Positions 18,150 to 27,094 of a stretch of DNA of 55,476 nt are shown here, piece after piece. How positions within the stretch are numbered: the first letter of the stretch is position 1; each line of letters begins with the position of its first letter. The stretch lies in NCBI GenBank assembly GCA_902627245.1, contig CACOIH010000007.1:5001-60476 (forward strand). Direction: 5' to 3'. The notes beneath the pieces are model-generated. The model searched no databases and had not been told where the DNA came from. It saw only the letters and a program-made list of their open reading frames with translations. A program made the translations under genes and the position numbers. The stretch is from an uncultured Alphaproteobacteria bacterium (GTDB lineage: Bacteria; Pseudomonadota; Alphaproteobacteria; HIMB59; GCA-002718135).

Positions 18150-20700
18150 TAATATAATAAATTTTGAAGATAATAATTCAAATACCAGTATTTATAAAAA
18201 ATTATCTTTTAACAAAAAAAAACTTAGTAAAGACAAGACAAATTATTCAGAAATTATTGTCAGAAAGCCATGGGGTTATGAATATTTAATATATCAAAAC
18301 AAGTATGTCTCAGTTTGGATTCTGCATATTACAAAAAAACATCAGACCTCTATGCATTGCCATCCTCAGAAAAAAACTTCATTAATAGTTCTCAATGGTG
18401 AAGTTTATTGTAAAAATTTAAAAAATAATTATCTACGAACTAAAGGGGAGGCAATACAAATAGACAAAAAAGTTTTTCATTCTACTCAAAATCTTTCAAC
18501 CAAAAATGCTGTTATTATGGAAATTGAGTCTCCAAATAATAAACATGATTTATTAAGATTAAAGGATAAATATGGTAGAGAGAAAATTGGATATGAAAAG
18601 GACTCACATTTTAGTGTAAATACAAATAATTATAATTACATTAACTTAAAATCTCAAAATACTTATCATAACTTAACAAAAAAATTTGGTTCTTCATCGA
18701 TATCATTTATAAAAATTAAAAAATTTAATGAGCTAGTAAAGATAATAAGAAAAGAAAAGAATAACAAATCACTCCTAACAATATTATCTGGTAAAATTAA
18801 AGTAAATGATGATGGGTATAACCCAGCTGATACTATTAGCGCAAATTTTTTATATTCAAATATTAGTACAATAAAAATATCTACAAACCTAACTATTTTA
18901 CTTACTAAACAAAATGATAATATAATTAAAGTTTCTGATTTAATATTCAATATTTTAGAAAATGAAAATATTAACAAAGTATTTGTAACCCCTGGTGATA
19001 GCAACTTACATCTACTAGACTCCTTAGGAAGAAAAGAAAATTTTAATTATAATGTTTTTAATAATGAATATTTTTCATCTTTTGCTGCACTTGGATATGC
19101 AAAATTGACCCACAAACCATCACTTCTTATTCTTTCGTCGGGAACTTCTTCGCTAAAAGCTATTGAGGCTGTTTGCAATGCTTATATAGACTCAGAACCT
19201 TTAATTGTTTTATCGGGCCAAGTTACAAGAGAACATATAAATCAAAAAAAATTAAGACAATTAGGTAGCAAATCATTAAATTTAATAAATTTAATTAAAA
19301 ATATTACTAAGTATTCTGTTACAGTTAAAAATATTAATGATTTAAATTATCATTTACAAAAAGGAATTTATTTATCAAAAAAAGGCAGGTCTGGACCAGT
19401 ATGGATTGATTTACCAATTGATATATTAGGAAAAACAGTAAATGAAAATAATATAAAATATTTTGATCCATCTGAAATTAATGAAATAAGTGATTATAAA
19501 TATGTAAATGATATTGTTTTAAAAATACATAAATCAATTAATAAATCAAAGAGGCCTATTATTCTTATCGGGTATGGCATTAGGCTAAGTAATTCTGAAA
19601 AACAAATTTTAGAGTTAGTTAAGAAGCTCAAAATACCAGTAATGACAAGTAGACGAGGTACAGATTTAATTAATAATGAGAATAAATATTTTTTTGGTAG
19701 ACCAGGAGTTTATGGAAATAGATACTCAAATATAATACTTCAAAAATCAGACTTATTAATCACTTTTGGTTCTAGATTATCAATTCCATTAATTGGTAGA
19801 AAGAAATTTAATTTTGCACAAAACGCAAAAAAAATTATTATCGATATAGATATTGATGAACTTCAAAAAAAAACAATTAAACCTAGTGTCTCAGTAAATG
19901 CTTCATGTGATATTATTATAAATAATTTATTAAAAAATAATTTAAAAATAAATAAATTTACTTCATGGATTAAAGACTGTAGTCAAATTAAAAAAAACTT
20001 GTCATTTAAATATGAAAAATATAAAGATACTAATTTTATAAACCCTTATAATTTTATTAAAAATTTATCAAAATTTGCAACTGCTAATTCAATAATTTTT
20101 ATGGATGGTGGCCCAATAATGAACTATGTAATGCAGGGATTTGAAATAAAAAAAAATCAAAGATTAATAACTAATTCAGGTCTAGATAGTGAAGGATTTG
20201 CTTTACCAGCATCCTTAGGAGTCGATGACATAAATACATTTAAAAATGTAATTGTAATATGTGATGACTATAGCACCACATCAATAATTGAAAATTTTCA
20301 TAAAATTACTAATTCTAAAATGATTTTTAAAATATTTTTGTTAAATGGTGTTAAAAATATAGCACTCAGAAGTAGTCAAAAAGATTTTTTTGGGCATAGG
20401 TATGTTGCAACTAAAATTGATGATTATAATCAAAAAATTTTACCCAAAATTATTAAAAATAATAAAAATATCAGTCTTCGTAATATTTATGATATTAAAA
20501 AATACAAATCACAATTAAAAAATATATTCCAAAATATTAAATCTGAAATTATATCTGTAAACATTGATCCCAATCATAAGCTGATGCCAAAATTAGGATT
20601 TTCTATTGATTTTGATGGAAATTGGTATCCAAAACCATTAGAAGATATGTATCCATTTATAAACAATGATAAATTAAAAAACTTAATGAAAAATAAATGA
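18139..20700 (+). CDS. Cupin-ThDP enzyme fusion with degenerate cofactor motif
   Basis: An 853-residue fusion. Residues ~40-150 form a cupin like the C-terminal domain of mannose-phosphate isomerase/guanylyltransferases (RKPWGYEYL, H73xH75, H114). Residues ~200-265 look like a second, weaker beta-rich domain. From ~275 it is an acetolactate-synthase-like protein: Glu310 in NNEYFSSFAALGYAKL matches the glutamate that activates ThDP. The pyrophosphate/Mg motif expected as GDG reads C708-D-D, with no following NN block. It overlaps an intact ThDP paralogue by 4 bases, and both end with a DMYPF tail. It may be a regulatory or scaffolding half of a two-subunit enzyme. Such a fusion is not one I recognise. 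Confidence 0.8.
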   Translation: MKNSNIINFEDNNSNTSIYKKLSFNKKKLSKDKTNYSEIIVRKPWGYEYLIYQNKYVSVWILHITKKHQTSMHCHPQKKTSLIVLNGEVYCKNLKNNYLRTKGEAIQIDKKVFHSTQNLSTKNAVIMEIESPNNKHDLLRLKDKYGREKIGYEKDSHFSVNTNNYNYINLKSQNTYHNLTKKFGSSSISFIKIKKFNELVKIIRKEKNNKSLLTILSGKIKVNDDGYNPADTISANFLYSNISTIKISTNLTILLTKQNDNIIKVSDLIFNILENENINKVFVTPGDSNLHLLDSLGRKENFNYNVFNNEYFSSFAALGYAKLTHKPSLLILSSGTSSLKAIEAVCNAYIDSEPLIVLSGQVTREHINQKKLRQLGSKSLNLINLIKNITKYSVTVKNINDLNYHLQKGIYLSKKGRSGPVWIDLPIDILGKTVNENNIKYFDPSEINEISDYKYVNDIVLKIHKSINKSKRPIILIGYGIRLSNSEKQILELVKKLKIPVMTSRRGTDLINNENKYFFGRPGVYGNRYSNIILQKSDLLITFGSRLSIPLIGRKKFNFAQNAKKIIIDIDIDELQKKTIKPSVSVNASCDIIINNLLKNNLKINKFTSWIKDCSQIKKNLSFKYEKYKDTNFINPYNFIKNLSKFATANSIIFMDGGPIMNYVMQGFEIKKNQRLITNSGLDSEGFALPASLGVDDINTFKNVIVICDDYSTTSIIENFHKITNSKMIFKIFLLNGVKNIALRSSQKDFFGHRYVATKIDDYNQKILPKIIKNNKNISLRNIYDIKKYKSQLKNIFQNIKSEIISVNIDPNHKLMPKLGFSIDFDGNWYPKPLEDMYPFINNDKLKNLMKNK

Positions 20701-22490
20701 TCACAGTTTCTGATTATGTAGTAGAATTTTTAAGTAAAAAAAAATTAAATAATATTTTCACAGTTAGTGGTGGAGGATCAATATTTTTATGTGATAGTTT
20801 ACAAAGATCCAAAAAAGTAAATTATATATCTTGTCATCATGAACAAGCTGTTTCTTTTGCAGCTGAAAGTTATGCAAGGGAAAAAAATGCAATCGGAGCA
20901 GCTGTTGTCACTACTGGACCTGGAGGAACTAATGCAATTACTGGTGTTGCAAGTTGCTGGATTGATTCTATTCCAGTAATCTTTATTTCAGGACAAGTAT
21001 TTCTAAATCAAACAATTAAAAAAACAGGTTTAAGACAATTGGGCGTGCAAGAAATTGATATAATAAGTTTAGTAAAGCCTATAACAAAGTATGCTGTTCT
21101 AATTGAGGATCCAAAATCAATTAATTATCACCTTGAAAAAGCATACTTTGAGTCAATTAATGGTAGGCCCGGTCCAGTGTGGATAGATATTCCTGCTAAC
21201 ATACAATCAAGTATAATTGAGATTAAAAAGTTGCCAAAATTTCATAAAAAAAAGAAAAATCTCACTTCCAAAAAAATAGATAATCAAATTAAAAAAGTAG
21301 CTAACTTACTATTAAAATCTAAAAAACCACTTCTTCATCTTGGGCAAGGTGTAAAATTATCACATTCCTCAAAAGAGTATGAAAAGCTAATTGATAAATA
21401 TTCTTTACCGTTCTGTTTAACCTGGAATGCATCTGATACTATACCATCTCAAAATAAGAATTATGCTGGAAGACCAGGTGCATTTGCAGAGAGAGGATCA
21501 AACTTTATAGTACAAAATTGTGATTTATTTTTGTCAATTGGTAGCAGATTACCATTTATGGTTACGGGTTATAATTCAAAAGATTTTGCAAGAAAAGCAA
21601 TTAAAATTACGGTTGATATAGACAAAAACGAAATTAGAAAAAAAACTTTAGATTTTGATTTAAGAATCGAATGTGATGCAAACATATTTATAAAAAAATT
21701 AAAAATGTATTTAGGTAAATTAAATATCAATAAAGATTGGATAAATTATTGTAAATATATAAGACAAAAATATCCAATTGTTTTAAATGATTTCAAAAAA
21801 CATAACAAATCAGTTAATTCATATTACTTTGTAGATAGCTTATCTAGCCTATTGACTTCAAAATCTACAATTGTAACTGATATGGGTTTATCATTTGTTG
21901 GTACTCACCAGACATTTAAAGTCAAAAAAAATCAAAAATTATATACTAACTCTGGTCACGCTCCAATGGGATGGGGCCTTCCTGCTGCAGTAGGCGCATC
22001 TTTTGCTGATAGAAAAAAGAATATTATATGTTTAACTGGAGATGGTGGTTTACAAATGAACATTCAGGAACTGGCAACAGTAATGCATCACAAATTACCT
22101 ATCAAAATTTTTATATTTAATAACGGAGGCTATTTGACAATTAGGCAGACTCAAGAATTAGGCTTTAAAAGTAGAATTATGGGTTCTGACTCAAAAAGTG
22201 GTTTATCCTTTCCTAATTATCAAAAAATATCGGAAGCACATGGAATAAAATATTTTTCACTTAATAAAAATAAAGAAATAATTACAAAACTGCCTAAAAT
22301 ATTAGCTTATAAAAAAACTCTTATTTGTGAAATATTTATGGATAATTCACAAGAGCAAATGCCAAAGGCTATTAATAGAAGAAATGAGCAAGGTAAATCA
22401 ATTCCAACTACCTTTGAAGATATGTATCCTTTTTTAGATAAAAAAGAAATTGATGAAAGTTCATTTGAATACTATATAACAAACAAATAA
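20697..22490 (+). CDS. ThDP-dependent acetolactate-synthase-like enzyme
   Basis: A 597-residue ThDP enzyme with all three domains: Glu49 in HHEQAVSFAAESYAR, TTGPGGTNAITG, the central domain with PLLHLGQGVKLS, and the ThDP/Mg site G448-D-G in LTGDGGLQMNIQE followed by IFNNGGY. It therefore looks catalytically competent. The family includes acetolactate synthase, and YerE, which adds a two-carbon acetyl branch from pyruvate to a keto-sugar nucleotide. In this island a sugar-directed C-C bond-forming reaction is more likely than branched-chain amino acid synthesis. Partnership with the preceding degenerate paralogue is inferred from 4-base coupling. Confidence 0.88.
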   Translation: MITVSDYVVEFLSKKKLNNIFTVSGGGSIFLCDSLQRSKKVNYISCHHEQAVSFAAESYAREKNAIGAAVVTTGPGGTNAITGVASCWIDSIPVIFISGQVFLNQTIKKTGLRQLGVQEIDIISLVKPITKYAVLIEDPKSINYHLEKAYFESINGRPGPVWIDIPANIQSSIIEIKKLPKFHKKKKNLTSKKIDNQIKKVANLLLKSKKPLLHLGQGVKLSHSSKEYEKLIDKYSLPFCLTWNASDTIPSQNKNYAGRPGAFAERGSNFIVQNCDLFLSIGSRLPFMVTGYNSKDFARKAIKITVDIDKNEIRKKTLDFDLRIECDANIFIKKLKMYLGKLNINKDWINYCKYIRQKYPIVLNDFKKHNKSVNSYYFVDSLSSLLTSKSTIVTDMGLSFVGTHQTFKVKKNQKLYTNSGHAPMGWGLPAAVGASFADRKKNIICLTGDGGLQMNIQELATVMHHKLPIKIFIFNNGGYLTIRQTQELGFKSRIMGSDSKSGLSFPNYQKISEAHGIKYFSLNKNKEIITKLPKILAYKKTLICEIFMDNSQEQMPKAINRRNEQGKSIPTTFEDMYPFLDKKEIDESSFEYYITNK

Positions 22491-23015
22491 ATGAAAAACG
22501 CACTTATTCTTTCTGGTAATTTAGTTCAAGATCATGAGTTCATTTATCCATTTTACAGATTATTAGAAGATAATTTTTCAGTAGACGTAGCTTTGTTAGG
22601 TGGTAATCCAGTTGAAGGTATTTTGAAAACAAGAATACCTCCAAACAAAGAACACCCTGTTTTGTCCCCTAACGATGTTAATATAGACAATTATAATTTG
22701 TTAATTCTTCCTGGGGGAGCAAAGGCAATGGAATATTTAAGACAAGATCAAACAATCTTAAATATTATTAAAAATTTCTATGATAAAAAGATATTAATAG
22801 GATCAATATGTCATGGTGCCCAATTATTGATTTCTGCTGGAGTAGTTAAAAATAAAAAAATTTCAGGATATTACAGCTTAAAAGATGATATAAATAACGC
22901 CGGTGCTGTGTACTCTCCTGATGGATGTGTTGAAGATCAGGGTATTATTTCTTCTCCACATTATAAATATTTAGGTGACTGGATGAGGCAAATATTAAAA
23001 AAATTTAATGATTAA
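22491..23015 (+). CDS. DJ-1/PfpI-family protein
   Basis: A 174-residue DJ-1/PfpI-fold protein with LLILPGGAKAMEYLR and the nucleophile-elbow Cys107 in GSICHGAQLL. The family includes glyoxalase III-like, deglycase and amidohydrolase activities. The gene directly abuts the ThDP enzyme stop and overlaps the HAD gene by 8 bases, so co-expression is likely. It might process or detoxify a reactive carbonyl in the sugar pathway. That is speculation from context. Confidence 0.82.
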   Translation: MKNALILSGNLVQDHEFIYPFYRLLEDNFSVDVALLGGNPVEGILKTRIPPNKEHPVLSPNDVNIDNYNLLILPGGAKAMEYLRQDQTILNIIKNFYDKKILIGSICHGAQLLISAGVVKNKKISGYYSLKDDINNAGAVYSPDGCVEDQGIISSPHYKYLGDWMRQILKKFND

Positions 23016-23664
23016 AGGGGTTTTTTTTGATCTAGATGGCACTTTAATTCGATCTATGTATTTTCACTATCTTGGTTGGAAAACTGTTCTTCTAAAACAA
23101 GATGTTATAATTAACAAAACTGATTTTTATAAAAAAGAAGGAACAAAGTTAAATCAATTACTTAAAGAATTTTTTAAAGAGAATAATAAAAACTTTAATG
23201 TTAAATTAATTGCAAAATTGATTGAAAAAAAAAATAATTTTTATATTAAAAATAATAAAAGCACCTTTTATCCTGGAGTTATTAATCTTTTAAAATACTT
23301 AAAGAAAAATAATGTATATACATCTATTGTTACTGCAGGATCTAAAAAAAGAGTTCTAAATACTTTGCCAAAAAATTTCTTAAATTTATTTAACTCTATA
23401 ATTACTGGCGATGATTGCACCAGGGGTAAGCCTTATCCTGATCCTTACTTATTAGCACTAAAAAAATCAAAATTAAAAAAAAAACAATGTATTGTTCTTG
23501 AAAATGCTCCACTGGGAATAAAATCTGCTAATAATGCAGGTATATGCTCTGTAGCTATAACAAATACTTTACACAAAACAAATTTTAAAGAGGCGAAATA
23601 TATCATCTCTTCTGCTAATGAGTTTAAAATTCTAATTAATAAAATAAATGAAAAATATTCTTAA
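23008..23664 (+). CDS. HAD-family phosphatase/phosphoglucomutase-like hydrolase
   Basis: A 218-residue HAD protein with FFDLDGTLI at the N terminus (Asp8 nucleophile, Asp10 acid/base), an alpha-helical cap, TAGSKKRV, and the GKPYPDPYL and VLENAPLGIKSA motifs of the beta-phosphoglucomutase-like subfamily. It could remove the C7 phosphate of a heptose bisphosphate (the step done by GmhB in LPS heptose synthesis) or isomerise a sugar phosphate. Sequence type is closer to beta-PGM than to GmhB, so the substrate stays open. Confidence 0.85.
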   Translation: MIKGVFFDLDGTLIRSMYFHYLGWKTVLLKQDVIINKTDFYKKEGTKLNQLLKEFFKENNKNFNVKLIAKLIEKKNNFYIKNNKSTFYPGVINLLKYLKKNNVYTSIVTAGSKKRVLNTLPKNFLNLFNSIITGDDCTRGKPYPDPYLLALKKSKLKKKQCIVLENAPLGIKSANNAGICSVAITNTLHKTNFKEAKYIISSANEFKILINKINEKYS

Positions 23665-24319
23665 AAATTATCCTCAACCTTCAAAACCTAGATATTTAAA
23701 AGAAAACTTTAGAACTTTTAAAGATACTATTATTGCATCATATAGGGACAAAGATTTTTATAACGGGTCTAAATCAACAGGATATGGCGGCTATAAATAT
23801 GATGGAAGATGGAAGCAAATTGCAATAAATTGTAAAACTGAATATAGATTAAAAGATTATTCAAAAATACTTCAAATAAATTGTGATTTTGGTTTTCTTC
23901 TTTATGATCTAAAAAATCTTAATAAAACATACAATATTTTTGGAACTGAAAGTTCAAGATACGCAATTAAGAATGCAATACCAGGGCTACGAAATAAGAT
24001 TAAATATACTAAGCCAATTGATATAAATTATAAAAAAAATCAGTTTGATCTAATTATCTGTTTAGGTGTAGTTTATACTCTAACAATACCTGACTCTATA
24101 ACACTCTTAAAAAAAATATCTAATTTTTCTAAAAATTCATTTATTACTCTTGCAACTTATAAAACTGAAACAGAAAAAAAGCTTTTTGAAAAATGGACTT
24201 TAGGTGGTAACCTTTGCCTCAAAAGAAACGAATGGAAATTATTATTCAAAGAAGCAAATTATAAAGGTGATTATTTATTTATCGACTCAAATTATTTAAA
24301 TCTTAAAACAAAGAAATGA
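23648..24319 (+). CDS. Class I SAM-dependent methyltransferase-like protein
   Basis: A 223-residue protein. The N terminus (FYNGSKSTGYGGYKYDGRWK) resembles a block seen in some sugar-cluster methyltransferases. A Rossmann-like core follows, with ILQINCDFGFLLYDL (degenerate motif I), FGTESSRYAI, and FDLIICLGVVYTL. The SAM glycine loop is less regular than usual, so activity should be treated as likely rather than shown. Overlaps of 17 and 4 bases with its neighbours place it in the same transcript. Probable target: a hydroxyl or amino group of the pathway sugar. Confidence 0.65.
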   Translation: MKNILKNYPQPSKPRYLKENFRTFKDTIIASYRDKDFYNGSKSTGYGGYKYDGRWKQIAINCKTEYRLKDYSKILQINCDFGFLLYDLKNLNKTYNIFGTESSRYAIKNAIPGLRNKIKYTKPIDINYKKNQFDLIICLGVVYTLTIPDSITLLKKISNFSKNSFITLATYKTETEKKLFEKWTLGGNLCLKRNEWKLLFKEANYKGDYLFIDSNYLNLKTKK

Positions 24320-25074
24320 ATCTTAAAAATAAAATTATTTTAATTACTGGAGCTTCTCAAGGGCTGGGCGCAATGTCAGCTGAATACCTTAGTAGATTGA
24401 ATGCAAGCTTAATACTTGTTTCAAGCTCAGAGAAAAAACTTAAACTAACATTAAAAAATTGTAAAAATAAAAAAAAACATAGTATCTATGAATGCGATTT
24501 TCAAGATATAAAAAATATTAAAGACCTATCCAAAAAAATTAAAGAAAACTATTCTAAATTAGATGTAATTATGCATTTTGCAGGTGGAGGCTTGGGTGTA
24601 AAAAAAAGTATTCCAGTTTATGATGAATATATTAAAGTTTTTCAATTAAACTTATTTTCTGTATTTGAATTAAATAGGGAATTGTTAAATCTATTAAAAA
24701 AATCAAAAAAATCGACTATTTTTCATGTTGGTTCAATTGCCGCTAAAGAAGCTGTCGGATCTGTGTCATATAATGCTTCAAAATCAGCATTAAATTCTTA
24801 TGTAAGAAGTCTTTCAAAATCTCTAATTAAATATAACATTTGTGTTACTGGGATTAATCCAGGAGGCTTTGAATACAGAGGTAATGCTATGCATAGACTA
24901 AAGAAAAATAATTTAAAAGCTTATAAAAACTTTATTACAAAAAGGATGATAATAAACAGAATGCCTAATGCCACAGAATTACTTCCAATAATAACAACAT
25001 TAATATCCGAAAATAATATTGCTTATACTGGTAATATGATCAATTGTGATTTTGGTGAAGGAAATTATTATTAA
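24316..25074 (+). CDS. Short-chain dehydrogenase/reductase
   Basis: A 252-residue classical SDR with TGASQGLGAMSAEYL, HFAGGGLG, HVGSIAAKEA and the catalytic SYNASKS (Tyr-x-x-x-Lys). It reduces or oxidises a carbonyl or alcohol with NAD(P). It is the last gene of the first plus-strand run, and its stop is immediately adjacent to the stop of the convergent minus-strand epimerase, so no terminator fits between them. Likely the final redox step on the sugar or its branch, by position only. Confidence 0.85.
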   Translation: MNLKNKIILITGASQGLGAMSAEYLSRLNASLILVSSSEKKLKLTLKNCKNKKKHSIYECDFQDIKNIKDLSKKIKENYSKLDVIMHFAGGGLGVKKSIPVYDEYIKVFQLNLFSVFELNRELLNLLKKSKKSTIFHVGSIAAKEAVGSVSYNASKSALNSYVRSLSKSLIKYNICVTGINPGGFEYRGNAMHRLKKNNLKAYKNFITKRMIINRMPNATELLPIITTLISENNIAYTGNMINCDFGEGNYY

Positions 25075-26091
25075 TTAGAAAATTTTGTTTTGCCATGTTT
25101 TAGGAGTTTTAGAATTAATTATTTCTAAATCTAAATGGTATTCAAATTTTTTTGGACCTCTTTCGTAAACATAATTGATCGTGTTTAACAAAGATCTTTC
25201 TAGACTAATTATTGGTTTGTAATTGAAAAATTTTCTAATTTTATCTGATGAACAAGTTGCATATTTAACTTCTTGTGGTCTGCGATCAACATAAACCGGT
25301 TTAACTTTAAAATTCATTAAGGAGCCAAGTTCACTAGCAAGTTCATTTATTGTAATTGGATTATTATCAGGGCCAATATTGAAAATCTGACCAGTAGATT
25401 TCTCACTAGTAATAATTTTATACAAACAATCGATATTGTCCTCTATTGGAGAAAAACATCTAATTTGATTTCCATCACCATAAATTATAGGCTGACGTTT
25501 CTGGGCAATTAAATTGATCATTATAGACACAACATTCCTATATGGGTCATCATACTTTTGTCTTTGTCCAATAATATTGTGAGGCACCGCATTTACAATT
25601 TCTACTCCATGAGTATCACCTAAATTGAACAAAATTTTTTCTAAACTCAATTTTGCTATTCCATAGGGATCTTGTGGGTTACATTCCAAATCTTCAGTAA
25701 ACTTTACATTACCATCTTTATGTGCCCCATATCGTGCCATTGATGAACAATTAACGAATCTCTTTACTTTATTTTTAATTGCAGCAGTCATTGCACAAAC
25801 TCCAATTTGAAAAGTGTTAGTTGTAACCAAATTTGGTGAAAAAACACTTAAGCCTTCATAAGCAGTGCAAGCGGTATGAAAAACTATGTCACAATCTTTC
25901 ATCGCATTAGTCATCTGGTCTAAATCAAGGCAATCAATATTATAAAATTCAACATTTTTGGGTATATTATCTTTATATCCACCAATTAAATTATCATTTC
26001 CTACTACATTCCAACCCTGACTAATAAATTTATCAGCCATGTGAGAGCCTAAAAATCCAGCTACACCAGTTATAAAAATTTTATTTTTCAT
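25075..26091 (-). CDS. NAD-dependent sugar-nucleotide epimerase
   Basis: A 338-residue extended SDR with GVAGFLGSHMADKF, NCSSMARYGAH (the active-site Ser region), NPQDPYGIAKLSLEK (Tyr-x-x-x-Lys) and AVPHNIIGQRQKYDDPYRN in the substrate domain, as in UDP-glucose/GlcNAc 4-epimerase-like proteins. It is the last gene of a three-gene minus-strand block, overlapping the GT2 gene by 11 bases. Exact substrate unknown. Confidence 0.85.
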   Translation of the reverse strand: MKNKIFITGVAGFLGSHMADKFISQGWNVVGNDNLIGGYKDNIPKNVEFYNIDCLDLDQMTNAMKDCDIVFHTACTAYEGLSVFSPNLVTTNTFQIGVCAMTAAIKNKVKRFVNCSSMARYGAHKDGNVKFTEDLECNPQDPYGIAKLSLEKILFNLGDTHGVEIVNAVPHNIIGQRQKYDDPYRNVVSIMINLIAQKRQPIIYGDGNQIRCFSPIEDNIDCLYKIITSEKSTGQIFNIGPDNNPITINELASELGSLMNFKVKPVYVDRRPQEVKYATCSSDKIRKFFNYKPIISLERSLLNTINYVYERGPKKFEYHLDLEIINSKTPKTWQNKIF

Positions 26092-27079
26092 TTATTTTTC
26101 TTTTTAATGAATGATAAATATCAATTAATAATCGATTTAAAACAAATATATCATTTTTCATTATGATTAATAAATGTTTTAAAAAAAGTATAAAGTTTAT
26201 ATTTTTAATACTATATTTAATACCGGTTACTGATGAAATTGCTAGTTCTCGTTTTATTAATTTTTTCATTATATAAACATCATTTTTGTTATATAGTTTT
26301 GTCCAAATTTTAATAGCAAGTTTATCTCTAATCTTCCATTGTTTACTATATATAAAGTATTTACTGTTAAAATTATTTAGAGCATCATTCATTCTATCAC
26401 TAGAGTGCCTTCCCCAATACATTTTTGCTTCTTTGTCAAAACCTGTAACACCCATTGATACTAAGCTTAGTAAGATACTTGTATCATATCCATACCAAAT
26501 ATCATCACCAATTTCTTTAAGTAAATTTTTTTTAAACACATAACAAAATCCTGGATTTAGTGAAAAAGTTGGGTTGGTATAAGATTTAATTACTGCCTCT
26601 TTACCTGAGCAGTATTTTTCTCTTTTTTGCCAATCTCCATCTATAGGTTCTATAAATTTATTTTCATCCCAGATATACTGTCCAGGTATTCCAATTGCGG
26701 TAAGACATTTTGGATTATTTTTAAATAAATTTACAATTTTTTGGAAGTAATCATTATTTAATAAGTCGTCATCAGATTGACAAAATATTAAGCTCCCTGA
26801 TGATATATCAATACCGTACTGATATCTTTTTCTTCCAATTTTTGAGTGATCAAAATTGTCATGACAATTTTCAGAAAAATTATAATATATAAAATTACTA
26901 TTTTTTGATGACCAACTTTTTAAATATTGGTCATTTTCATTAGTAAAGCCATTTCCAATAATTATGATTTCAATATTATTATAGGTTTGTCTTTCCAAAG
27001 ATGATAAAACTTTTTTTAAGAAATTAATTCTCTTGTCATAGCTTACAATGATAATTGATATCCTATAAGATTTATCCAT
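26081..27079 (-). CDS. Family 2 glycosyltransferase
   Basis: A 332-residue GT-A fold protein with RISIIIVSYDKR, SLERQTYNNIEIIIIGNG and the metal-binding SGSLIFCQSDDDLL (DDD at about residues 103-105). The C-terminal ~120 residues are basic and helical with a hydrophobic stretch near the end, possibly for membrane association. It transfers a sugar to the growing surface glycan. It lies in the minus-strand block between the oxygenase and the epimerase. Confidence 0.85.
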   Translation of the reverse strand: MDKSYRISIIIVSYDKRINFLKKVLSSLERQTYNNIEIIIIGNGFTNENDQYLKSWSSKNSNFIYYNFSENCHDNFDHSKIGRKRYQYGIDISSGSLIFCQSDDDLLNNDYFQKIVNLFKNNPKCLTAIGIPGQYIWDENKFIEPIDGDWQKREKYCSGKEAVIKSYTNPTFSLNPGFCYVFKKNLLKEIGDDIWYGYDTSILLSLVSMGVTGFDKEAKMYWGRHSSDRMNDALNNFNSKYFIYSKQWKIRDKLAIKIWTKLYNKNDVYIMKKLIKRELAISSVTGIKYSIKNINFILFLKHLLIIMKNDIFVLNRLLIDIYHSLKRKINEK

Positions 27080-27094
27080 TTAATAAGTTTGATT

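Noticed and set aside
20697-22490. Housekeeping acetolactate synthase (IlvB)
   Set aside because: No IlvN or IlvC neighbour; a sugar-gene context and a degenerate fused paralogue argue for a glycan role.
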